Assembly: GCA_016793565.1 (NCBI GenBank)
Contig: JAEUMA010000014.1
Location: 1-9,739, forward strand
Length of the DNA: 9,739 nt
Direction of reading: 5' to 3'
DNA from: Rhizobiaceae bacterium
GTDB lineage: Bacteria; Pseudomonadota; Alphaproteobacteria; Rhizobiales; Rhizobiaceae
Made by a program: the position numbers and the translations under genes. The notes beneath the pieces are model-generated. The model was not told the origin of the DNA. It was given only the letters and a program-made list of their open reading frames with translations, and made no database searches. Positions 1-5,818 of this stretch are shown here, piece by piece. Positions within the stretch are counted from its first letter, which is position 1, and each line of letters begins with the position of its first letter.

Positions 1-812
1 CGTTCCTCTGGCAACAATCGCAGTTGTCGAAGATCAAGCCGGGACCGGTCAACTGCGCGCCGCTTGTGCAACTGCGGACCATGCGCGGCGCTAGCGACTG
101 CCACATGTGTGGGCGCTGCAGCGGCTTTCGCGGCGCGATCCGTTTGGCTCGGCGCTCGCCCGGCCATGAGATCGTCCATGTCGCCGGAAAGACCCCGAAG
201 CCCTGGGAAACGGTGTTGATCACCTTCGGCCTGATGGGGATCGCCGTGGGTGCGTTCCACTGGTCCGCAAGTCCCTGGCTCGTTGCGATCAAGCAGATGG
301 CGGCCGAAAGGCTTGTCGAGATTGGAGGAACCTGGCCGCTCGAAACGTCCGCGCCGTGGTGGCTGTTGACCAACTACCCGGAGCGCAACGATGTCCTGAC
401 GCTGCTCGACGGGACGGTTCTCGTCGCCTACATCCTGGCGACCGCCCTCGCCTGCGGGTCCGCGGTGACACTCATGCTCGCCATTGCCGCGCGCTGCCTT
501 GGACCGTGGACGACGGTCCGCTTCCATCACCTGGCGCAGACACTTGTTCCGCTGGCCGGCGCCGGCGTGTTCCTCGGCCTCTCCGCCCTCACCGTCAGTC
601 AGCTTCGCTCCGACGGGTTCGTTTTGCCGTTCATCGACGAGCTGCGCTCCTCTTTCCTCGCGCTGGCATCGATCTGGTCGGGAATCCTCTGCTGGCAGGT
701 CGGCGGCATCTACACACGTGCAACAGGCCGCCGCGCATTGGCGGTGCTGGCCGTGTCTGTGGGGATGAGTGTCGTCAATTCAGGCTGGTTCCTGCTGTTC
801 TGGATCTGGTAG
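1..812 (+). CDS. Membrane-bound 4Fe-4S (polyferredoxin-like) protein, 3' part
   Basis: The frame is open from base 3 to the TAG at 810-812, so the gene begins upstream of the window; a TTG at 24 is only an internal codon. Near the N-terminal end of the visible part lies a cysteine motif (one Cys, about 16 residues, then C-x2-C-G-R-C), which is a 4Fe-4S ligand pattern although the usual proline after the last Cys is missing. The rest holds about five hydrophobic segments, starting around E62 (counted from TTG 24) and ending at the very C-terminus (...FLLFWIW). This layout fits membrane ferredoxin proteins of the NapH/FixG/NosR kind, which pass electrons near the cytoplasmic membrane. I cannot assign it to one subfamily. 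It converges on the nnrS remnant 22 bp away, which hints at a denitrification or NO-response setting. Confidence 0.6.
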   Translation, partial: FLWQQSQLSKIKPGPVNCAPLVQLRTMRGASDCHMCGRCSGFRGAIRLARRSPGHEIVHVAGKTPKPWETVLITFGLMGIAVGAFHWSASPWLVAIKQMAAERLVEIGGTWPLETSAPWWLLTNYPERNDVLTLLDGTVLVAYILATALACGSAVTLMLAIAARCLGPWTTVRFHHLAQTLVPLAGAGVFLGLSALTVSQLRSDGFVLPFIDELRSSFLALASIWSGILCWQVGGIYTRATGRRALAVLAVSVGMSVVNSGWFLLFWIW

Positions 813-834
813 CAACGCGCGGCCCCTCCCGCGA

Positions 835-1190
835 TCATTCGCGCCCCAGCAGGTAGCTTCCGAAAGCCACCAGAAACAGGCCGAAGGCCGCGATCCAGAG
901 CACGGCCGAAATCCTTAGCCACAGCCCGCCATCGGCAACTGGCGTCTCCACCACGAGCCGCGAAAGGCCGGACAGCATGATCGCTACGAATGCGGCCGTC
1001 GCCGGGGCGGAGTCCGAGAAGGGGTGGCCGCTGTGCTTGCGGATCATGCTTGCCATGATAGCCAGGTCCATCATGCCAAAGGCGCCGATCGTCCAGGCGT
1101 GGATGCCGGCGCCCCGCCCCACGGTTCCCGGAACGAAGACATGGAGTGCTAGAAGCATGAAGCCGGTGACGGTCCAGCAATAACCGACGT
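835..1190 (-). pseudogene. nnrS: nnrS C-terminal remnant, 5' part lost at the IS6 element
   Basis: On the minus strand about 118 codons read as the C-terminal end of NnrS: an HVGYCW start (family H-L-G-Y-x-W), then GIHAWTIGAFG-type residues and a basic MIRKHSGHPF segment matching the conserved H-A-x-T-x-G-A...GHTGR region, followed by two more hydrophobic helices and TGA at 835-837. NnrS is a haem- and copper-containing membrane protein of about 400 aa whose genes are often under NO-responsive control. Only roughly the last third remains. An open frame continues to 1260, but those first residues are read from the left end of the IS element, so the native part stops at 1190. The remnant should not make a working protein. 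Family assignment rests on remembered motifs. Confidence 0.75.
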
Positions 1191-1207
1191 GGGCGATATC
1201 ACGGTAA
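1191..1207 (+). repeat. Left terminal inverted repeat of the IS6 element
   Basis: GGGCGATATCACGGTAA matches the reverse complement of 1994-2010 at 14 of 17 positions (11 of the first 12). Because it overlaps the end of the nnrS homology it also defines the insertion point. Confidence 0.8.
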
Positions 1208-1243
1208 CGGGTTGTGAGGAGCCATGGCGCTAGACGCAGGCAC

Positions 1244-1948
1244 ATGAACACCTCGTCCATGAGCTACAAGCGCCATCGTTTCCCTCCCCAAGTTATCGCA
1301 CACGCGGTCTGGCTCTACTTTCGGTTTCCGCTGAGCCTGCGTCTTGTCGAGGAAATGCAGCTGGCGCGCGGCATCGTTGTTTCCTACGAAACGATCCGCC
1401 GTTGGGCAAAGAAGTTCGGCCCGGACTATGCACGTCGCCTTCACCGCAAGAAGCCCAGCCAAAATGACGTGTGGCATCTGGACGAGGTGGTCATCACCAT
1501 TGCCGGCAGGAAACACTGGTTGTGGCGCGCCGTCGATCAGGATGGTTATGTGCTTGACGAGATCGTCCAGGCTCGCCGCAATACCAAGGCCGCCAAGCGA
1601 TTGCTGACCCGGCTTCTGAAGAAGCAGGGCATCGCGCCGAAGCGGATGATTACCGACAAGTTGCGCTCCTATGGTGCGGCGCGTCGCCAGGTCATGCCGA
1701 ATGTCGAACATCGATCGCACAAGGGTCTCAACAACCGCGCCGAGAATTCGCACGTGCCATTGCGAAAGCGGGAGCGAACGATGCAGCGGTTCCGATCACC
1801 GGGAAGTCTGCAACGCTTCGTCTCGATCTTCTCAGCCCTCAGAAATCTCTTCGTTCCATCCCGCTCACAACGATCCGCACTCCAAATTCATCTGCATCGC
1901 CTTCAGGCGATCGCGGAATGGAAATCCGTGACGGAAACCATGGCTTGA
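1244..1948 (+). CDS. IS6-family transposase (DDE)
   Basis: This enzyme catalyses replicative (cointegrate-forming) movement of the IS. The protein from ATG 1244 is 234 aa, the usual family size. It has an N-terminal helix-turn-helix region (around the SYETIRRW segment), then the catalytic D80 (WHLDEV), D138 (ITDK) and E167 (NRAENSH), followed by a basic RKRER stretch. The second D and the E are 28 residues apart rather than the 34 seen in IS26, which fits the alphaproteobacterial branch of the family as I recall it. Start choice is uncertain: GTG 1214 and ATG 1259 (MSYKRHRF, where many relatives begin) are also in frame, and none has a strong ribosome site. No frameshift or stop is seen, so it looks intact. 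Confidence 0.88.
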   Translation: MNTSSMSYKRHRFPPQVIAHAVWLYFRFPLSLRLVEEMQLARGIVVSYETIRRWAKKFGPDYARRLHRKKPSQNDVWHLDEVVITIAGRKHWLWRAVDQDGYVLDEIVQARRNTKAAKRLLTRLLKKQGIAPKRMITDKLRSYGAARRQVMPNVEHRSHKGLNNRAENSHVPLRKRERTMQRFRSPGSLQRFVSIFSALRNLFVPSRSQRSALQIHLHRLQAIAEWKSVTETMA

Positions 1949-1993
1949 AATCAACCCGTAAGGCCGAATTCCCTCGGCACGCCCGGACAGAAA

Positions 1994-2010
1994 TTAAAGT
2001 GACATCGCCC
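1994..2010 (-). repeat. Right terminal inverted repeat of the IS6 element
   Basis: Read on the minus strand from 2010 this is GGGCGATGTCACTTTAA, matching the left end at 14 of 17 positions. It lies 46 bp after the transposase stop, a normal distance for IS6 elements. Confidence 0.8.
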
Positions 2011-2241
2011 AAACGAGGCCACACGCGCGGCACGCTGACAGTGAGCCGTTCAGATTGGTAGACAACACCGTCTTGCTATGCCCGGGTGCCAACGCATGAA
2101 CAACCAACTGCGATGTGGGCGGGACTGATTGGTTTGACATCGGGCCGTAAGCAGTTGTCTTAGGGATAGAAGAAGGTCATCGTCTTAATCTGTAGAGCTG
2201 GATGCGCGGATCACAATTGAGTTGGTTGAAAGTGAGATTTG
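2011..2241. other. Non-coding stretch between the IS and the metal ATPase
   Basis: About 230 bp with no convincing gene on either strand and lower GC content than its neighbours. It shows no continuation of nnrS, so it represents the far side of the IS junction. It must contain, or have replaced, the promoter of the downstream ATPase. An 8-bp inverted pair (caaccaac at 2101-2108, gttggttg at 2221-2228) is present but may be chance. No regulator gene such as a MerR-type or Fur-type protein is present between the IS and the ATPase. Confidence 0.5.
2134..2163 (+). promoter_or_regulatory. Possible sigma-70 type promoter for the metal ATPase
   Basis: A perfect TTGACA at 2134-2139 is followed after 18 bp by tcttag (2158-2163), a weak -10. 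It lies about 80 bp before the ATPase start. The -35 is good but the -10 is poor, so this is tentative. Confidence 0.25.
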
Positions 2242-4239
2242 ATGCAAAGACGGTTCACGTTCGACACTCCGGTGATCCTAACGGTGTTGACCGTTCTGGG
2301 CATGCTCCTGGCCGTAGCCGCCCTTTGGCCACTCACAGGGGTTGTTGCTGATAGATCCTCGCTCGCCGGGCTTTGCCTCGTCTATCTCGCCGGTGGCCTA
2401 CCGGCCGCTTGGCGTGCCCTCGAGACCTTGTGGAAGGAGCAAATCCTTGACATCGATCTTCTGATGGTTGTGGCGGCGGTCGCCGCAGCGGCCGTTGGCG
2501 CGCCTTTCGAGGGTGCGGTTCTGTTGACCCTGTTCAGCGTTTCCACAACCCTGGAACAACAGGCCCTCGGCCGTGCCCGCCGTGCCGTCGAATCCCTGAT
2601 GGCGTTGCGGCCGGAAACAGCACTGAGAAAAAAAGCGGATGGCACCGTCGCCGAGGTTCCCGCCATCGAGCTCGAAGTCGGCGACGTCGTGGTGCTGCGA
2701 CCGGGCGCCCGCGTTCCCGCCGACGGGATCATCAGCAGCGGTCGCGGCTCTCTGGACGAGGCAAGCATCACCGGCGAATCCATGCCTGTGGCAAAGGATC
2801 CGGGCGCGCAGGTGTTCGAGGCGACCGTCAATCTGGACGGCGTTCTCGAGGTCGCGGTCACGAAGACCATCGAAGACAGCACCGTCGCCCGCATGATCGC
2901 GCTGGTGACGGAAGCGCAGGCAGCCAAAGCCCCTTCGGAACAGTTCAGCGCATGGTTCGGCCAGCGCTATACGGTCGCGGTCATGGCGGGGGCAGCGCTC
3001 GCCTTCGCCGCCTTCTACTGGCTCGGGCGCGACTGGGAGGATGCCCTCTATCGATCCGCGACACTGCTGGTCGCCGCCAGCCCCTGCGCCATCGTCATAT
3101 CGGTTCCCGCGGCGATCCTTTCGGCCTTGTCGGCGGCGGCCCGTGGAGGCGTGCTCTTCAAGGGTGGCGCCGCGCTTGAAACGCTGGCGGCGGTCGACAC
3201 ATTCGCCTTCGACAAGACCGGAACCCTGACCACCGGCAAGGCGGTGGTGACCCGCGTGGTGGCGCTCGACGGCGACGAAGAGGTGTTCCTTTCCCTCCTG
3301 GCAGGAATCGAGGCGCAATCCGAACATCACAGCGCGGCCGCCATCAGGCAGGAGGCGGCGCGCCGATCCGTCGTCGCGGCGGACGTGTTGAACGTGAACA
3401 CCAGGCCGAGCGCCGGCATCGTTGGTGAACACGCAGAAGGCCTGATCTGGGCCGGCAATCCGCGTCTCGTGTCGGAGATGGGAGCCTCGGTCGACGATCC
3501 GGCACTCGAGGTCCTCGCAGCAGACAGCCAAACCGTCATCTACCTCGGAAAGGGTTCGACGGTGCTTGGTGCCGTCACCGTTGCTGACGGGGTGCGTCCA
3601 ACCTCCGCAGCTGCGCTTGCTGCCCTACGGGACAGCGGCGTGAAGCGGATCGTGATGATGACGGGAGACCGTCGGCCGGTTGCCGTCAGGATCGGCCTGG
3701 AGCTAGGTCTCCGTCCGGAGGAGATACATGCTGACATGCTGCCCGAGGACAAGGTCCGCATGGTCGGAGAATTCGCGGCTTCGGGTAAGGTCGCGTTCGT
3801 TGGAGATGGGGTCAACGATGCGGCCGCGCTGGCACGAGCGGATGTCGGGATCGCCATGGGCGCCGCGGGCTCGGATGTCGCGCTGCAGGCAGCAGATGTT
3901 GCGCTGCTTTCGGAGGAAATGGGCCAGCTTGCGGCAGCCCATGACCTGGCACGCCGCACCGCAACAATCATCCGGCAGAATCTGGCTTTCGCGCTGTTTG
4001 CCATGGCAGTCTTGGTCACCGGCGGCCTTTTCTTCGACCTCCCCCTGCCGCTTGCAGTCATCGGCCATGAAGGTGGCACCGTGCTTGTCGTCCTGAACGG
4101 CCTGCGCCTGCTGGCGGCGCCGATGCGGCAGGATCGCCAGGAGAAGTCCGCGTCGGCAAGCAATTCAGGACATGCCTTGTCCGCGCCCGCTCTTCGACGC
4201 CAGTCTTATCGGCGGAAGATTCCGCGGCAAACAGGCTAG
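2242..4239 (+). CDS. P1B-4 type heavy-metal-transporting ATPase
   Basis: This inner-membrane pump couples ATP hydrolysis to export of a transition metal. Start ATG 2242 is preferred over the adjacent TTG 2239 because a GTGAG at 2232-2236 is well spaced; the protein is 665 aa. Seen in order (residues from ATG 2242): no N-terminal metal-binding domain, actuator motif TGES (177-180), SPC in the transport helix (280-282), phosphorylation motif DKTGT (324-328), TGD (474-476), GDGVND (521-526), and HEGGT in the last helix region (609-613). The SPC plus HEGGT pair is the signature of P1B-4 pumps (CoaT, CtpD, PfeT types), whose known substrates include Co2+ and Fe2+; which metal this one carries cannot be read from sequence. 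The usual nucleotide-domain HP dipeptide is replaced by HH (SEHHS, 360-364). About 40 polar residues follow the last helix. Confidence 0.9.
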   Translation: MQRRFTFDTPVILTVLTVLGMLLAVAALWPLTGVVADRSSLAGLCLVYLAGGLPAAWRALETLWKEQILDIDLLMVVAAVAAAAVGAPFEGAVLLTLFSVSTTLEQQALGRARRAVESLMALRPETALRKKADGTVAEVPAIELEVGDVVVLRPGARVPADGIISSGRGSLDEASITGESMPVAKDPGAQVFEATVNLDGVLEVAVTKTIEDSTVARMIALVTEAQAAKAPSEQFSAWFGQRYTVAVMAGAALAFAAFYWLGRDWEDALYRSATLLVAASPCAIVISVPAAILSALSAAARGGVLFKGGAALETLAAVDTFAFDKTGTLTTGKAVVTRVVALDGDEEVFLSLLAGIEAQSEHHSAAAIRQEAARRSVVAADVLNVNTRPSAGIVGEHAEGLIWAGNPRLVSEMGASVDDPALEVLAADSQTVIYLGKGSTVLGAVTVADGVRPTSAAALAALRDSGVKRIVMMTGDRRPVAVRIGLELGLRPEEIHADMLPEDKVRMVGEFAASGKVAFVGDGVNDAAALARADVGIAMGAAGSDVALQAADVALLSEEMGQLAAAHDLARRTATIIRQNLAFALFAMAVLVTGGLFFDLPLPLAVIGHEGGTVLVVLNGLRLLAAPMRQDRQEKSASASNSGHALSAPALRRQSYRRKIPRQTG

Positions 4240-4308
4240 GCTTCCGGGCGGCCGCAACGCCATTGCCGCAGCCTCTCCAACCGAACTCGCCACCGCCAGA
4301 CGCCGCGT

Positions 4309-5145
4309 TCAGTGCGAAAGCAAGATGGGCATCCGAAGATCGCGCAGCACACCTGCCGTGGCGCCGCCGAGCACGAAGTCCCGCAGCCTGGAATGGCCGT
4401 ACCCGCCCATGACGAGCAGTTGAGCGTCCAACTCTAGGGCGTGCCGCTGCAAGGTTTCCGCTATGGGGCAGTCCTCGGCCCGGATAGGCGAGAAGCTGGC
4501 CTTCACGCCTGCCTGCCGGAGACCTTCTGCAAGACGGTCGCCCGCTGCTTTGTCTGCCAACGGTTTCTCATCCGTCACCGTGATGACATGCATCTCCTCG
4601 GCGCGTTCCAGCAGACGGGTCGCATCCGCAAGAGCCCGCGCAGCCACCCGGCTGCCGTCCCAGGCGATCGCGATGCGGCTGATCCCGCTAGCCTCTGCAC
4701 CTTCGGGCACGATGATCGTCGGACGTCCCGAGCCGAAAATCACTGCCTCCGCCAGCATCTGAATTCCCGGGTTTCCGGAACTCCAGCCAACCAGTGCGAG
4801 ATCGAAGTAGCGCGCCTCGTATGCGGCGACTTCGCCAAGAAGCGCAGGCGCGGCCTTTAGCGTTCCGACGGTCACCGGCAGTCCGCTTGCCTCGGCTTTC
4901 CCGCGGGCGATATCCATGAGCTTTGCTCCTGCCTGTGCGCTCAGTGTCTCCGCGTTGCGGATGACCTCCGGCAGGTTCATCAATACGCGGGAAAGCGCGC
5001 TGGTGACCGGAGGGATATCCGCCTCCAGAGCGACCACGTGCAGTTCCGCGCTGGCCAGACTCGCCAGCGCGGCAGCATTGCGGATGGAAGCCTCGCTGCT
5101 CGCGTCCGGATAGGTAAGGAGAGGCAGGAAAGAGCGGATCTTCAT
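4309..5145 (-). CDS. Tandem-domain universal stress protein
   Basis: A 278-aa cytoplasmic protein made of two Usp folds (about 1-147 and 155-278). The second half carries the nucleotide-binding pattern G-2x-G-9x-G at G247, G250 and G260, but the next residue is G instead of S/T; the first half lacks a clear motif. The second half opens with an AIAWDGS segment, the usual Usp beta-strand with its Asp. An upstream in-frame ATG exists at 5268, but the start at 5145 is chosen because AAGGA (plus-strand 5154-5158) sits 8 nt before it and MKIRSFLPLL begins the fold. It follows the smaller Usp gene by 31 bp and is probably co-transcribed with it. Usp proteins are linked to survival in stress, hypoxia or growth arrest; the exact role here is unknown. 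Confidence 0.88.
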   Translation of the reverse strand: MKIRSFLPLLTYPDASSEASIRNAAALASLASAELHVVALEADIPPVTSALSRVLMNLPEVIRNAETLSAQAGAKLMDIARGKAEASGLPVTVGTLKAAPALLGEVAAYEARYFDLALVGWSSGNPGIQMLAEAVIFGSGRPTIIVPEGAEASGISRIAIAWDGSRVAARALADATRLLERAEEMHVITVTDEKPLADKAAGDRLAEGLRQAGVKASFSPIRAEDCPIAETLQRHALELDAQLLVMGGYGHSRLRDFVLGGATAGVLRDLRMPILLSH

Positions 5146-5176
5146 GTTGACGGTCCTTCTTCGGCTATCTTTGGCT

Positions 5177-5626
5177 TCAGCGGACAACGAGCACGGGCAC
5201 GGGGCTATGGGCAAGCACTTCCGCAGTCTGGCTTCCCAGCAACATCCGGCCAAGTCCACGCCGGCCATGCGAGGACATGACGATCAGACTGCAACCCTGC
5301 GTTCGGGCTGTTTCCACAATCGCCTCGGCAGGCCGCGAGTTCGGTACGTACAGGATCGATGCTTCGACACCGAGTTTGGTGGCGGCTTCCTTCACGCCGG
5401 CGAGCAACTTGTCCGCGAGATCCTTCTGTCCCTCTTCGTAGCCGGAGATATCAATCGGTAGCGGCGCCCATCCAGCCGACGAGGCCGCCGCGTAGTAGGG
5501 GAACGGCTCCGTGACGGTGATGACGGTAACCCGCGCGGCGAGGCTCTTGGCAAGCGAAAGCCCATGGTCCACCCCCTTCTGCGCGACTTCGGATCCATCG
5601 GTCGAGATCAGGATGTGTTTGTACAT
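5177..5626 (-). CDS. Single-domain universal stress protein (UspA family)
   Basis: A 149-aa Usp protein, the family's typical size. It begins MYKHILISTDGS with the conserved Asp at 10. The C-terminal ATP-binding signature is S118-S-H-G121, nine residues, then G131-S132, so it is canonical except that the first glycine is serine, which is common. It is therefore likely an ATP-binding Usp. The start at 5626 is fixed by a strong GGAGG (plus-strand 5634-5638) 7 nt upstream; the frame stays open further upstream but without a better start. It is the first gene of the two-gene usp operon and is divergent from the acetate kinase fusion. Usp proteins can be phosphorylated or nucleotide-bound; a link to acetyl-phosphate here is only suggested by position. 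Confidence 0.92.
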   Translation of the reverse strand: MYKHILISTDGSEVAQKGVDHGLSLAKSLAARVTVITVTEPFPYYAAASSAGWAPLPIDISGYEEGQKDLADKLLAGVKEAATKLGVEASILYVPNSRPAEAIVETARTQGCSLIVMSSHGRRGLGRMLLGSQTAEVLAHSPVPVLVVR

Positions 5627-5818
5627 GCTACGTCCTCCGTGGTGTCCCAGCGGCAGGGCTGGGCAATATCGCCGCCTAGGCGTCCACGAGCCATGATAAG
5701 CGCCTGCGCTGCGATAGTCGTTGTCGAGGCGCAACCAGAAGCTTGAAATGACAGCGAGACATCCATAGGCCTGTCGGCATACTAGAACGCAACGCGACGG
5801 AAAGCAGCAGGGAACGGG
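5627..5818. promoter_or_regulatory. Divergent promoter region, usp operon and ackA-pduL
   Basis: These 192 bp separate two divergent transcription units and must hold both promoters. A TTG-N8-CAA dyad of CRP/FNR-family type lies at 5721-5734 (TTGTC-GAGG-CGCAA), roughly central, about 90-100 bp from each start codon. The right half agrees with NnrR/Dnr-like sites but the left half departs from the FNR/FixK consensus (TTGAT). No clear -10/-35 pair was identified. Confidence 0.5.
5721..5734. promoter_or_regulatory. Possible CRP/FNR-family operator (imperfect)
   Basis: TTGTC-N4-CGCAA is 14 bp with the outer TTG and CAA in place and correct spacing for an FNR/FixK/NnrR-type site. Inner positions differ from the FixK consensus, so it is a weak candidate. 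Support comes from context, since acetate-producing and Usp genes are often under low-oxygen control. Confidence 0.25.

Larger units (their letters stand above)
1191..2010 (+). mobile_element. IS6-family insertion sequence, complete (820 bp)
   Basis: The element is bounded by matching inverted ends starting GGGCGAT at 1191 and, on the other strand, at 2010. It carries one transposase gene filling almost all of its length, and 820 bp is normal for the IS6 family. IS6 elements usually leave 8-bp duplications, but the flanks here differ (accgacgt at 1183-1190, aaacgagg at 2011-2018). The element sits exactly where nnrS homology stops. Absence of a duplication, plus absence of nnrS sequence on the right side, points to a deletion or recombination at the IS rather than a simple insertion. 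Confidence 0.85.

Noticed and set aside
2217..2230. TTGA-N6-TGAA resembling an FNR/FixK box before the ATPase
   Set aside because: The right half differs from TCAA, and it lies only 11 bp from the start codon, unsuitable for activation.
2398..3531. A long open frame antisense to the P-type ATPase
   Set aside because: It is an effect of high GC in the ATPase codons; its product is low-complexity and Arg/His/Gly-rich, with no recognisable domain.
4224..4269. Inverted pair gcggcaa / ttgccgc between the convergent ATPase and usp genes
   Set aside because: Seven bp of stem with a 32-nt loop and no T-tract; too weak to call a terminator.
5146..5268. N-terminal extension of the tandem Usp from an upstream ATG at 5268
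   Set aside because: It overlaps the end of the upstream usp gene, is Cys/Arg-rich without Usp similarity, and the start at 5145 has a clear AAGGA.
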